This document shows, in pieces, positions 1 to 11,345 of a stretch of DNA of 64,000 bases (the stretch's first letter is position 1; each line of letters begins with the position of its first letter). Below the pieces are notes generated by a model, which saw only the letters and a program-made list of their open reading frames with translations, did no database searches and was not told where the DNA came from. Location: contig JAJEKV010000278.1 in assembly GCA_021234155.1 (NCBI GenBank), positions 126,001 to 190,000 on the forward strand, written 5' to 3'. The position numbers were made by a program, and so were the translations under genes. The stretch is from Isoetes taiwanensis. Lineage: Eukaryota > Streptophyta > Lycopodiopsida > Isoetales > Isoetaceae.

Positions 1-402
1 ACCGTCTTGCGGTACTCCTTATCCCGGCGCTTTGCATGGTCACCGGATGATACAGACGACTCAGAAGACATGGAAGTGGCTGATGGTGAAGAGGTAGCAC
101 TATCCCTGGAGGAACTTCTATGGCGTTTGGAACGGTGCTTCCCTCGTGCGGGTACAGGGCTTGGTTCAGGTGCAAGTGGCTGCTGGGGTGGTGGGCTTGG
201 CGGCAACGGAGGTAACTCCGGTCCATCCTCCTGGGCATGCTGCGGTGGATTGACATTCAAGACATAGGTTTGCAGCTCAACTAATTGTCGCTTCATCAAC
301 ATTAGTTCTTGTTCCGGTGTTAGTCGACTGGCGTTCGAAGGTGTCTGCCCGGCGGCAATGCGTGCACCGTCTATATTGGGTACAAGAAGGTATAAGCAGA
401 AT
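1..402 (-). pseudogene. Gag-like N-terminal frame of an LTR retrotransposon (partial, runs off window)
   Basis: Reading the minus strand, a frame stays open from a stop at about 403 to the window edge (about 130 codons). The first Met in it lies near 308. The product starts with a helical segment containing LTPEQELMLMKRQLVELQ, then a Pro-rich stretch (PPLPPSPPPQQP), then a basic Ser/Arg tail. No zinc knuckle or protease is reached before the edge. It lies downstream, on the same strand, of an LTR and primer site, which is where gag is expected, so I infer the N-terminus of gag. A Pro/Ser-rich host exon is the alternative. The plus-strand ORF over the same bases is low-complexity and is taken as a shadow. 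Confidence 0.4.
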
Positions 403-559
403 TATAGTGACATCAAGTCTCCCAAAGAAATTCATTTGGGATAGTATTTAGAGAAAGAGAATACAAAAACATTCTTATATTCACGGTTTCAAAATTTGGG
501 CCATTTCACATAATTAAGTCCATAAAATTTTTACAACAGGAAAGAAGATAGTCGCCTAG

Positions 560-1048
560 TCACCGAAACTCCCCTCGGATCCTTCGTGCCAGCTGGAGGT
601 CCTTGGACATGATGGTGACCCTCTTTGCGTGTATGGCACAAAGGTTGGCGTCGCTCAAGAGTTCAATAAGATACGCCTCGGCAGCTTCCTGTAAGGCGAG
701 GACCGCAAAAGCTTGAAACCTTAGGTCGGTTTTGAAGTCCTGAGCGATCTCCCGTACAAGGCGCTAGAAGGGAAGCCGGCGGATCAATGGCTCGGTAGTC
801 TTCTGATACTTAGGTATCTCCCGAAGTGCTGCCGTGCCCGGTCGGTATCGATGGGGCTTTCGCGGCTTGAGGGTCGCCTTCAGCGATGGGAGGGATTTCC
901 CACCTGTTGTTGGATGCTTTGCCCGCTGGACGATTTGCTCACGTCTCTGGGCCGATGTCTTCTTGGCGATGGCGGCATTTTTTTATAATCGGGACTTGTA
1001 ACCTACACCTCCCTTAACGAGGTTGGTGTCCTTTCTCTTCAACGTCAT
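560..1048 (-). pseudogene. Histone H3-like coding relic with divergent tail and two in-frame stops
   Basis: The minus strand encodes a histone fold of H3 type. From [15 protein letters not shown] (codons ending at 851-862) to RIRGEFR and a TGA at 560-562, it matches canonical H3 over the whole fold, about 80% by eye, without the longer loop 1 typical of CenH3. Conserved blocks include [25 protein letters not shown] and [13 protein letters not shown]. The tail is not canonical: only TTGGKS recalls the H3 STGGK segment, and the usual K4, K9 and K27 contexts are gone. Two stops break the frame: TAG at 764-766, where H3 has Gln, and TAA at 983-985. The frame is also open upstream, to a TAA at 1208-1210, with a Gln-rich leader. 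It lies between the primer site of the retrotransposon and its gag-like frame. A captured or inserted H3 pseudogene fits best. Confidence 0.8.
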
Positions 1049-1825
1049 TTGCCCCACTCGTAGCCTTCCTATTCTTGGCCCGCTCTCCTCCCGCGGTTGG
1101 TCTTGTTGTTGGCCAGCAGTTGGATCCACCATTTGGCCGATGTTACGGTCAGCGTTACGATCCCCTTGTTGATCAACTTGCTGGTTTTGGTCAGTCCCTC
1201 TGCTTCCTTACGCAGCCTCTCCTCTACTTCTTCACCCCTACCATCTGGTGCAGGGTGTGAGGGAAGGTCAGCTATGGCGGGGACAGAGCTCGGGTCCGGC
1301 GGCTATGGCGGAAAAGGTCGTCCGGACGAAACACACTTAAAAAAAAAAGTACTTAAATTTAAATTCTAACGTTCACTTTTTATTTTAAATTTTTTTTTTT
1401 TTTTTTCAGCGCCAGTACAGATAAAAATACGCAGCGGATCAGATGGGGGCGTTGGACGTGTTTATCGCTGCGTTTTATTTTCAAAAAAGAAACACCCCGG
1501 ATACCTCAAAGCCCCTTTTTGTTTTTCGACTTTGTTGTTAGTTTTGCCTCGAGAGGCGTGCCCCCTAGGGTATTTGAGAGGTGCCCGATCCATTGGAGCC
1601 GTTTTGCTTTTCGTCCGAGCTGCCTACAAAAAGTTATGGCTCCTAAACTTGGGTCCTCCAGCGGCCTAGACTTCCTTAGAAATTACTGGTCCATTACCTT
1701 AACCTAGCACTAAATCAAACATGAAAGACTTAAACAATCACTCTTGCTTAATTCTCTCTCCTAACTACTAGAACTAGCGAGTTAGGGTTTGGTCGATGCT
1801 ATGATTTCGAAATAACAGAAATCAC

Positions 1826-1837
1826 GGCTCGATACCA
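1826..1837 (-). other. Retrotransposon primer-binding site
   Basis: On the minus strand the bases read TGGTATCGAGCC, close to the plant initiator-tRNA-Met primer site TGGTATCAGAGC. They start one base after the LTR end (..CA). This fixes the element's direction: the LTR at higher coordinates is its 5' LTR and the interior runs leftwards. Confidence 0.65.
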
Positions 1838-1838
1838 C

Positions 1839-3470
1839 TGTGGACGCTCACGAACATATCGACCCTCGGCCGTATACATACGGGACTTTCCCCTCCCATG
1901 GCGACCAACCCGCCATGAGCAGACCCTCCTCCGTCTATTTCGGGCCATCTATAATATGATGCCGAAAGAAGGACACGAAGGGGTCATTCGCCCACGCCTT
2001 CAATGGGGCTCCTACGTCGGCGGAAGCGTGAATACAAGGATTAGCACACAAGATAAATCACATATAAATAACCACCACGAAGGGTGGCGATCCATCAAAT
2101 ACCAACGGCAAAGAATATGCATCTAAACCTAAGAAAACACCAGAACCCATGGTTCTACCCCCCGGACTCGACTCGGTGAGGATCGACCGACGGCTAGGTC
2201 TCAAGAGATCGGCAGGCCGAATCTTGACATGGCGTGCTATCGGGCATAGAACATTGGCTAGGGTTGTCCACTCCATCCGCCCCTCCCTGTGCACACTTTG
2301 CGGATGAGTCGAATCATGCTATGGCATCGCTATAGCCTTCCGGGACACGCTAGACTCAAGGTATCACCCTTCGAGCCTACTACGGGGTTCATGAAGCCCG
2401 TCCGATGAGGCAGGTGTGGGGAAGCGCCCCTTCCGGGGATCACGGTGGTTCCATGGGTGGACTAGAGAATACGTCGCATCGCGACCCCCCGTGATCCGCA
2501 TGCAGGCTTACTGCGCCCTAAATCTACTCAAAGTACAGGATGCCCCATGCGGTCACACCTCTGTACCTGTGGAGTGTCGGACCCATACCCGCCTGGATCG
2601 CGCCTTAGCTCACACGGGCCGGCTATTAGGCCTAGTCCTTTGTAGGAGTCTCGGGGGAGCCTTTATGTTCGTGGCAAGACCCCACCCCCACTTCACCACT
2701 ATGTCCCTTGTTTGGTGCTAAGCCATTCCATAGCATCCACGACTTCGGTGGGCTCTTGTGCCTGAGGCCGCATCTAATGGGAATATTACAGGGCTCTATC
2801 TAGGAGCATACTATCATACATGAGCTCGGAGGTCTCTACCCCCCTTAGTTCCCCCATTTCCAGAGTGATACTATGCAAAGAACTATCAATCCATCCTTTA
2901 AGAGCAAAACCAGAATCAGAATATAAAGAGAACTTACCTTTACAACCAAGGGTTAGCTCCTACGAGTAAAACACAGAGAGAACAGACAAAACAACACAAC
3001 ATGTGCCCAAAAGGGGCGCTACCCTAGAATATCAGCCTATACTAGCCACCTACCCGAGTTCCTGCTGGACCCGTTATCGTTGGGCGCTTCCATCTTCTTG
3101 GGACTTGACGTTTAGCTCTGGCTACACAGGTACGTGCTAGGCAAGGGTGGCGCTCAGCTTGGCAAAGGTAGGTAGGCGCTCAGCTCCTCAAAGGTGGCGC
3201 TCCACTCCTCCTGGTCGATTATGGCTGATATGGGGGTAGTGATCCACCTTGATGCCTCCAATTAGCATCACCATGTTAGCCAATCGATTTTGGCCAAGTG
3301 GCACCTTCCCAAACCATAATTAACTTAATTATCCCTTTTACATATTAATTCCTTAATTATAGGTTATTATCCTTAATAATTAAATTAGCATAGCTAATTT
3401 AATCCCTTTTAGGTCAACCCCCTAGGTTACCATACCCCATGGTGGCGTATCTATCTTTGGGTGCGTGTCA
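1839..3470 (-). mobile_element. 5' LTR of minus-strand LTR retrotransposon A
   Basis: On the plus strand the LTR begins TGTGGACGCTCACG, next to the primer site. It shares several long blocks with the LTR at 19149-21836, for example the segment around 2262-2300 and its counterpart around 19535-19575, so both belong to one family. The far boundary is uncertain: LINE homology starts again at about 3490, and a TG start on the minus strand is possible near 3428 or 3470. No protein can be read in this stretch. The ORF at 2416-2721 is an accidental opening in GC-rich LTR sequence. Confidence 0.65.
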
Positions 3471-3489
3471 ATATATTTATCATTATACC

Positions 3490-4835
3490 GTATAAATACT
3501 TGGAACGCCACAAAGATCGGTATTATGGACGGCCCCGCCCACTTAAGCAATTTCGCCGTGATACCATCCAAGTCGGGGCTTTCCCATTGGCAAAGACGCC
3601 GCAAGCCTTGTTCCACGTCCGAATCTGTGATTTCCAAAGATTGGGCCTTCTTGCAAGGGTAATGCCGCATGTGCACCTCGAGGGTCATATAGTGTTGCAA
3701 GTATTGTCTCCACCGCCGGGAGTGATATTCCCCGTGGGTCAGACGGCTTTCTAAGAACCCTTCGCCGGGAAGGTCCGGGATGACGTTCTGTGAGGTAAAA
3801 CATTTCCCTTTGATGCGCCGCAATGTACCGGCTTTCTTAGCTTTAAGGAAGATGCGGCGATCGCCTCGACCGCATGTGGGCGTGAAGCGTGGTCCGTGAC
3901 TTGGCGGAGCCGGCGTTTGTGTTCCTTGCACTCGTGCATCAAACCATTGATTACGTGGGAAGGTTGTGTTCCGGAGGTCCGCAGTGGGCGGCTTATCCCA
4001 AAGCACCTCTCGCAGCAGATCCTAAGCACATCGGGCCACCGGCCCCGCATTTGCTCTAGTGTAGGATATTGCAAAATTTACGCCGGGTCATCTATAAGCA
4101 TCCGGGCATAAGCCCCTGCATGTTCATAATCCAATCGCAAATGAGGCATGTGAGGAGTTGTTGCACCGGGGTTCGCACAACCCGCCAAGCCAACTTCAAG
4201 TAAAGTGGTAAGTGGTCCGAAGTCGATCTCTTCATCCCTATTAGCCGTTTCCAACACGAAAGTGCTTGACGACATGCATTTCTTGCTCGTGTACCAAGAC
4301 ATAGTCCACCACACTAGATCCCCCTCGGTTTTCCCCGCCTACAAGTGCTCTTGAAAGTGGAAGGCCACCGTGCTAGTCCATTTGCATTACCGGGTCAAAG
4401 ATATCGCAGAAAGCAAAAGCAACGGGTCGACCATAGCGCTGCGTGACACGATTGTCATCGATGTCCGTGGGCAAGCTCCTTCAAGGGATGCAACCGCAAT
4501 ATATCATCAAATCAAGGGATCAAATCTCATGGGTTGTTCTACCCCGGTGCGCGCATTGAAGTCTCCAAGGAGTATGATATTGCCCAACTGCTTATGCTGC
4601 TGTATGTCATCATATAGATCGACATAGGGGTCCAGCCTATCCACATCCGAGTGGGTGTGATAGAAGTTGCTTTCTGCATGTGGAAAGTAGCAGGCTGCCA
4701 CAAAGAGGGGTCTGCTACTGCAGTTTTGCACACGCACCCACAGGTACCGGTTGTGCTTATCGTTGACAGTGTAAGCTTTGTGTTGTATGTAAATTCCTTG
4801 GGCATTCCACTTCTAGTTTGCAGGAAATAAAGCAG
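3490..4835 (-). pseudogene. LINE fragment: endonuclease to start of reverse transcriptase
   Basis: Minus-strand frames give a broken non-LTR retrotransposon ORF2. The apurinic-type endonuclease comes first (4835-4507), with LFVAACYFPH and the catalytic GDFNART. Next is SSVVDYVLVHEQ (about 4330-4270), then a frame with DFGPLTTLL in place of the usual SDH..L block. The start of the reverse transcriptase follows (4006-3500), with ITDSDVEQGLRRL and AKLLKWAG. Several frameshifts and stops separate these pieces. The same order occurs in the plus-strand LINE at 15.8-17.0 kb, and the two proteins align through the KWAG motif, so they belong to related LINEs. Homology stops near 3500, where the LTR of element A begins, which suggests that A landed in this LINE or deleted its 3' part. 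Confidence 0.8.
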
Positions 4836-5372
4836 CAGAGCACAGTTCCACCTAAAAATGAAGAAACATCCTAGGAATGAATTATGGACAGTGGGTTGAG
4901 ATTGCAAAAATTATTTATTGAAAATTTATCCTTAATGGATTAAGTCAATATGGGTGATAGGTTGATAAAGTAAATGATATCGTTAATTGAAATCATCATG
5001 TGTGTTTGACAAGGCAGCATGTTTCTTGTTTAAGATAAGCAAAAAGCATAACTTGCTCAGTCAATAGCATGTATGCCAGTTGCTTGACATTGCACATAGA
5101 ATTGACATGTTTATTCTGTAAATCAACCAATTCTTACCAGAGGAGCTGAAATTTAAGGAGTTGTTTACATCCAATGAAGGGTATGTTATGCCATTTGAGG
5201 AGTTGTTTACATCCAATGAAGGGTATGTTATGCCAGTGAGTCTTCTTAACCTATAGAACTGCTGTATGGGATTGGGATATCATACATGAGTATGCAATTG
5301 TTGTTGCTCATATGGGGCTCATATGCTATGCCGATGCCTATGCATTCAATCAAACAAGCGGCTCATGTCCCC
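4836..5372. other. Non-coding stretch with a 42-bp tandem duplication
   Basis: This AT-rich DNA has no supported gene. A 37-bp segment beginning GGAGTTGTTTACATCC occurs at 5157-5193 and again at 5199-5235, a direct duplication with period 42. Confidence 0.7.
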
Positions 5373-5506
5373 TTTTTTTTTTTTTGAAGGACGACAATCT
5401 ATTATCAAGGAACATCAAGATACATACAAGGGACCTGTGACATGGGACTCAAAACTTAGAGGACGAGATAGTCCACTAAGCAGAACCACCCATACACAGT
5501 ACATAA
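5373..5506 (-). mobile_element. LINE 3' end with poly(A) (minus strand)
   Basis: A run of 13 T at 5373-5385 is followed by GAAGGACGAC. On the minus strand this reads GTCGTCCTTC then poly(A), almost the same as the 3' ends of the LINEs at 25.97 and 32.36 kb (CGTCCTTC then poly(A)). It therefore marks the 3' terminus of a related minus-strand LINE. Confidence 0.6.
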
Positions 5507-5917
5507 TCACTCTCCTTGTGCCACCTTGAGGCGTTTAATGGCCTCATCACAATCAACATGTTCTACAACATCGAGATGATCATCAACAGACATTAAGTTA
5601 TCATGCCACTGAATAGTACGAGGCAGGATAGCCTCGTGAGATGACATAACATACTTCTTCCTCGCTGCCTTCTTCCAATTGACCTGTTGCCATGACTCTT
5701 TAGCGCACTGAAGATTAGGACCATCAGCTATAACAACCTCCGAAGCATGAGAAGCAGAAGCAACAACAGGGAGAGTGGTAGGAACTATAGCTGCAGATGA
5801 CAGTGCTAAGGACGACACCATTGGAACTGTCCATAGTTTGTTCCAATGCCATATTCCTTCTTGCATTGAGGTGGACACTAAAACGCAGCCAAGCTTATTA
5901 TTAAAGAAGAGTGACAT
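5507..5917 (-). CDS. Unrecognised 136-codon ORF upstream of a LINE tail
   Basis: An uninterrupted ATG-to-stop frame of 136 codons lies directly upstream of the LINE poly(A) on the same strand. The N-terminal half is hydrophobic and Ala/Val/Ser-rich (residues 30-60). The C-terminal half is polar and charged, with a basic cluster WKKAARKKY and an acidic segment around residues 115-130. I recognise no domain, catalytic motif or zinc finger. Its position suggests a LINE-mobilised transcript or the end of a non-autonomous element's protein. A captured host exon is equally possible. Confidence 0.3.
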   Translation of the reverse strand: MSLFFNNKLGCVLVSTSMQEGIWHWNKLWTVPMVSSLALSSAAIVPTTLPVVASASHASEVVIADGPNLQCAKESWQQVNWKKAARKKYVMSSHEAILPRTIQWHDNLMSVDDHLDVVEHVDCDEAIKRLKVAQGE

Positions 5918-7725
5918 AAATTATTTGTGTTGAATTAGCATATCTAGCATGCCAGAATTAGTTAGTAAGTAAATCAAAAAGAAAACACCAGTCATAGTTT
6001 TAACCTTCAGGAAAAATTTCCACTAGAAATAAATATAAGGGCTTTGCATGCCCAAACCTATACCACAGTAATCAGATTCCATACATGTTTGGTTTAAAGA
6101 ATTTATTCAGCAAGCTTTACTTTAGTGTAAGCACATAGGTACCCTCGCCATCTCTTACACCTCTCTATACTGTTTTAATCCAGAAATACAACAAGCCTGC
6201 TTCACAATATTGAAAATAAGTAGCATCCCTATCTTTATATCAAAATCTACACCATGCTACCGATCCAACCTTGTAAATCTCAATGGTTTTGTACAACCTC
6301 TGTTTCTTCTATATTTACCTAGCAGACTTATTTATCTTTGTAGGTCTCTAACCGTTTATTTAGAATCAAAGAACAAATTTACACAGTTAGATTACTTGTT
6401 TCCTTCTGCGGCAAAACCTCAAAGTTGGCATTTTTTATCTTCCTTTCATATGATGGTTGACAACACTCAACCACAATGTCCAGAATTAGATCTATAGCTG
6501 CTTCTGAAGGACTTTCACTGCAATTAGTAAATTCAACGGACTTGGGGAGGTTGCTTCACTTTTAGTAGTACTGGCCTTGGCTCCATTTGGATCTGTTGGC
6601 GAAATTTTGATATGATAAATCTGTTAAGAAAGCTGCAACTGCTTTAGCAACTAAAAGCAACAATTCTCATAAGCTAAATTGCAAATGGTATAAAAGCGAA
6701 GATGAATTTTCACCTTAAATTAAGTGAAAGCTGCTCTTGCAAGAAGGCTCCTGAAAATGTCCTCCTCATTGCTAGTTGCCTTCTATATCATCTGATTCTA
6801 TCATGTCTCAGCATGTCTTTTTAAAGTGTACCTTAACCATATGAAAATGTAGCGACTTTCTGACAAACTTCAAAACAAAAGAATATCTTGAACATAATTT
6901 TAAGAAAATGTCTGCACTAACAGCAGTAGTTGCACTGTTGCACTGTTGTTACAAACTACACTAATCACATTGTTGTTATGCCTTCGATCACGTCCTTCCA
7001 ATCAAAACCTCCATAAAGCACTGGCATTGCTTTAGTCCATCTGAAGAAGTACAAATGCCATCAATCATGTCTCGAGCATGATCACAACAAAGCTTGCAAC
7101 ATGTATTTATTACAGCTTTCCCAATCCATTGGCGGAATAATTTGAATTCAAAATCAAAATCCCACATTACTGAGAATGCCAAGCAATCCACACCCCATCT
7201 CTTAAGGGCACAAATCCTCACAGAGCAATCGTGATAACATGAAATGAATATGTTGAATTAAATATATGCTAGCGAATGTTGTTGAGCTTCTTATCAAGTG
7301 GTGGTAATGCGGTATCACAAAATATAATACATCTGTAATATGTACACCTATTCACAGAGTCATCCTTCAACTTCCCAATTGACAATGCATCATTCAAGTC
7401 CTTTGCAGTTTAAACAGGCTAATTTAGCTGCTAGTTGCATCCCTGTAGAGTATTGTACAAAAGCTTTCTTTCATACTTATATATGCACCTTCTTGTGTCT
7501 CATCTTCTCAACCAAAACCATCGCACCTTATACTGACATCTTTTAAAAAGTACATTACTTTTTAGATCCAAATATAAAACTTAGCCAAGTAAACTGTTTA
7601 AAAGATACGGGAAAAATGTACTTACATCAGAATTTATTCATTTGATGAGAGATGGTGTTGGTGTTATCTGTCCCCCAATCAGAGCAACAAGTTCTAATAA
7701 CTTGAGTGCTTTATACTTTCGAAGA
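5918..7725. other. AT-rich non-coding DNA
   Basis: Only short ORFs without recognisable motifs occur on either strand. I see no intact gene, and no repeat beyond simple AT-rich sequence. Confidence 0.6.
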
Positions 7726-8118
7726 TTAGCTATACCAGATTATCGAGCTTATGCTCATATATCTTTCTTTCTTTATCCAATTTGCACTTAGATGTCCATT
7801 GAGTTGAACTTTTGTTTCACAGTGAGCACATGTACATTCTTCAGTGGTATGATTACACATGTTGCAGCGCTTGCAGTGAGGAGGACCGTTGGTAGAATTA
7901 CATTCGCTGGCAAGGTGGCCTTGATACTTGCAAATGTGACACCAAATTTGACTATGTTGAGGAGGATCAGACTGATAGGTTGTACTATATTCTGAGGAAC
8001 CATGACAGGGGGCATGAAGGGAAGCTCCGTGGGGGGAGCACCATGGGAAGACATGTTGACGGAATGATTGACAACTCAATGCTTGATCCAACGTCTTCGG
8101 GCGCAAATACTCAGTCAC
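7726..8118 (-). pseudogene. Zinc-knuckle protein fragment (gag/ORF1-like)
   Basis: The minus-strand frame contains a canonical CCHC knuckle, CHICKYQGHLASEC. A second Cys-rich segment follows, starting HCKRCNMC and continuing through CTCAHC. Such paired knuckles are typical of retroelement gag/ORF1 proteins and of some plant nucleic-acid-binding proteins. No ATG begins the frame: it reads straight across the Helitron terminus at 8118-8121 from the right, so the true N-terminus has been lost or replaced. The frame before the knuckle has no recognised domain. No protease or polymerase frame is attached. Confidence 0.55.
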
Positions 8119-9287
8119 TAGTAATGGTGCCCAGCGTTGCTGGGCATATGTTGAGAGCCTATAAATATTCTAGGCAGCAATGAGAAAAACGTGCCCAAAA
8201 TAACCTTGGTCTATAATTTTTATTTTTATAATAGAGAAATTGGGCTTTGTGTTTTCTAATATAAGGAGTGTATGATAAATGAGGATGATTTTTGTTTGTC
8301 ACATCTATGGTAAAAAGCCCCACTACATTTTCATTTTTGCAATGCTATACATGGAGCTAGTTGGACCCAGGGCTCGAAAATAGAAATGTCTCTAATCAGT
8401 AAAAATGTCGCTTAGTATTTGAGGTTACTGGTAAAAATATATGTTACTGCATGTTTGTGTATTTTACCAAAAATTTTTTAATTTTCTTGCCAATTTTTTT
8501 TTTTTTTGGCATGTCCAGAATTTAAGAGAATTGGGCGGATTTTTAGGGGCCAAACTCCCTTATTTTTGAACCATGGTTGGACCACCTATAAAGTTGCTTC
8601 TACATTATAGGTGCATTTATGATGGTATTAAAATGAATGGTATAAAGCTTCACTTCATTTCCTTTTTGCAACATCTATACATGGAGTGACACGTAAGAAA
8701 AAGAAATTTGAGAATCAAGTAAACTCATGTATTATAGACTTTTTGGGTTTCAAAATATCCTAGCAAATATTTCAAAATTTGCAAGCGAGAATTTGTTGAC
8801 TATGTTTATTTTTCGCTTGATCGCCCCTATGCTCTAGGGTTGAGGTCAATGGTACTTCAGCATGTTCAAATATTCTAAAACAATGCGAGTTTCTTTTCTA
8901 CTCCATTCAATATAAGCTTTCATTTTAACATTGTAGCAAATGCCATGTTCAGAGAATGTACCTATCCACATGGTTTTCTATTGTTTATCACTTCTGCGAA
9001 GCTTAATATTTTTTGAAACTGTCTCCCACAACCAATAAAGTACGTGCATACATGAAAAGCAAATGCATAAAATAGTGACCTGCAAAATGACAGTATATGC
9101 AGTAGATCTTGTGTGCTTTAACCACTCCAATCTTTATAACAAAAATTCAGATCAGTCATATTCTTATAGCATATTTGCTTCATGTCACAGAGTATCACCA
9201 TATCCATACATTTGCTTAGAATGCACATGTGTCAACTGAATTTAGGGATCCAACAAAAATAAATTTGTTTTACTTCATGAATAGAGA
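8118..9287 (-). mobile_element. Helitron (3' end clear, 5' end tentative)
   Basis: The minus strand ends in a 7-bp hairpin, GCCCAGC-AAC-GCTGGGC (8145-8129), then 11 bases ending in CTAG, with T as the next base. These are the defining marks of a Helitron 3' end inserted between A and T. The same hairpin recurs at 24.0 and 29.4 kb, so this is a family. The 5' end is a guess: at 9287 the minus strand has A followed by TCTCTATTC, which would give an element of about 1.17 kb. No Rep/helicase frame is present, so it would be non-autonomous. Confidence 0.6.
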
Positions 9288-9613
9288 TGCCCATGATATA
9301 ATTCGCATTCTGCCATAGGCTCTGGCAAAAGTCCAACTGACATTAGACATTGAAAAGAGTGGCAAAAATTTGTCATTGATGGTAATGATCAAGTATTTTC
9401 TATACATCTAAACTTTCCATCTGCACTTGTACACACTAATAGAAGATTTTGCAAGATTTGATCAAAAAATCTCAAAATGTTTACATCTCTTTTATATATA
9501 TCTGTTCGTCATGCAAAATAAAGCATCCCTTATGTAGTAGCAATAGATATTAGAAGGGAACTTTCTTGTAATTAAATATTATTTTGCATGGGAAATGTAG
9601 GCCCACCTTACTG

Positions 9614-10303
9614 TTAGGCGTCTTTTGATCCTGCATATGTGTGAGTAATTTTCAGCCTGGGGTACCTAATAGCATAATCATCCTCTATACCAATGTCAAC
9701 ACATATATAAAGCTTTAATGGATTGAAGCAAACCTGTACATAAGAAATGTTTGACCATCCCCAAGTAGATTGCTCAGTTCCTTTTGTTCCAATTGCTGCT
9801 TTATCTAGGCATCTGTAAAAGACAGACAACTTAGGAGGTAAGTTGCAATCTGCATTGAATAGTACTCTATGGTAATGAGAAGGCTAAGAATAGTTTAGAT
9901 GGCAACATGAGCATTCTCCTGAAATTGTTAACTGACCTAAAATCGCTTATATGCTAAACCATTTTGCTTCCTTGAATGGCAGATTCGTTATCTTCCACCT
10001 CATGAAATAGACTCTCTTACAGAAAGTTTCTCATCTTCAAGCTGCTGCAACAAATACCTGAGCTATTTGAGTCAAAAGATTGCCCCAAGGCTTTTAATAT
10101 CATAGAGAGGGGGCTCCACAAAAGAAACCGATCATGGAAATTAACATAGCAACATTAGGGATGTTGAAGTCCACATCCCAATTGTAAGTACTGTGAATGT
10201 ACACAGTAAGGCTCTGAAAGTACCAATTGAAGCCTTGAGGAAGCAGAAGCCTCTGGATGTAGATGCCATAGTCTTCAGAGCCCCTTTTCATTTTCTGTAT
10301 CAA
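9614..10303 (-). pseudogene. Candidate captured exons, gene unrecognised
   Basis: Two minus-strand frames look exon-like. The first, 10303-10100, reads smoothly for 67 codons (RLLLPQGFNWYFQSLTVYI in its middle). The second, within 9829-9614, begins after a TTTTACAG acceptor near 9815 and has a potential CAG/GT donor near 9735, encoding CLDKAAIGTKGTEQSTWGW. I cannot name the family. Alternatively these are chance openings in AT-rich DNA. Confidence 0.25.
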
Positions 10304-10439
10304 TATCCACCGTCCTGTCTATAGAACACCTAAAGAACCAAGAAGGAGGAAGGGAAAAATACTGCATGCTCATGATATAGCAACTAAATTAGATCAGGAA
10401 AGCAATAGAGGCCAAAGCCAAACCATAGCAATCCCTTCA

Positions 10440-10860
10440 GAGCAAATAAGAGGGGATAAAACCTTGAAGACTTGATGTTGAACCGTGCTTCTAGCTCCTA
10501 GTCTGGTGACAACTCCAGAAACTCTGCTAATGGACACAACTCCAGTTCCTTAATAAGAAACTGTAACGCCACATTATAACCCCAACAATCTACAACACCG
10601 CCTTCAACAGTGCTGGATTCTCAGGTAAGGATAAGAAAATCTTTTAAAAGAAAATTCGAGCTTTATGTCGCCCTCTCTCCACAATTTTTTCTGATCTAGA
10701 ACCCTCCGTGCCCCTTTGCTTCAACTGCTTTGAATGAAAAGCACTGCAATAAATACTACTACACCTTTTTGGCCGCACTCCACAATTTCGTGCCCCTCTG
10801 CTTCAACTGCTTTGAACACCACTATACTGTTTTGGCCGCATCCATCTCAGTGAGTCGAGG
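10440..10860. repeat. Short local direct duplication
   Basis: A segment containing GCTTCAACTGCTTTGAA and TTTTGGCCGCA occurs twice, at about 10717-10785 and 10799-10845, as adjacent diverged copies. No gene is supported here. Confidence 0.5.
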
Positions 10861-11345
10861 AACCTCAAAGCCCGCTGCTCTACTGTAAAGAAACCCTAGA
10901 AGGTAAGTTGGAAGAAATAAAACCTAATGGGCAAAAGAGAGTCGAGCCAAAAACAGACTAAATTTGGACCCTTCGATGTAAACAAAGTTTAAATTGAAAC
11001 GCACTTATTTACTCCAAATGCACTTTAAAAGGAATCTTTAAAAGATTCCCTAAAATTCCCCAAAAAAGATCCATTTTCGCGGTCTATTTGTGACAAGTGT
11101 GACAATTTCAACATTTTAGACACCATTTTTGAGCTTCTACCTGAGCTTAGCATACATGTAAAATTGTTTGATACCCTATTTTGGCCCCCTAGTTTGATAC
11201 AAGAAATACTAACAAATTTAAGGACCCTAGAAATTTTGACATTCAAACAAACAGCAATTGCACTAGAGCAACAAAAAGGTATGGTATTCAGAGTTTTCAA
11301 AATCACTACAAATTTATGAACAAAATCGTAAAAAATATAGTACAT

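Noticed and set aside
1097-1369. Plus-strand ORF of 90 codons over the H3 leader region
   Set aside because: The minus strand carries the long frame that continues into the H3 fold. The plus ORF is low-complexity Leu/Ser and a shadow.
2416-2721. 101-codon ORF in GC-rich DNA
   Set aside because: It lies wholly within an LTR that is shared with another LTR lacking this frame.
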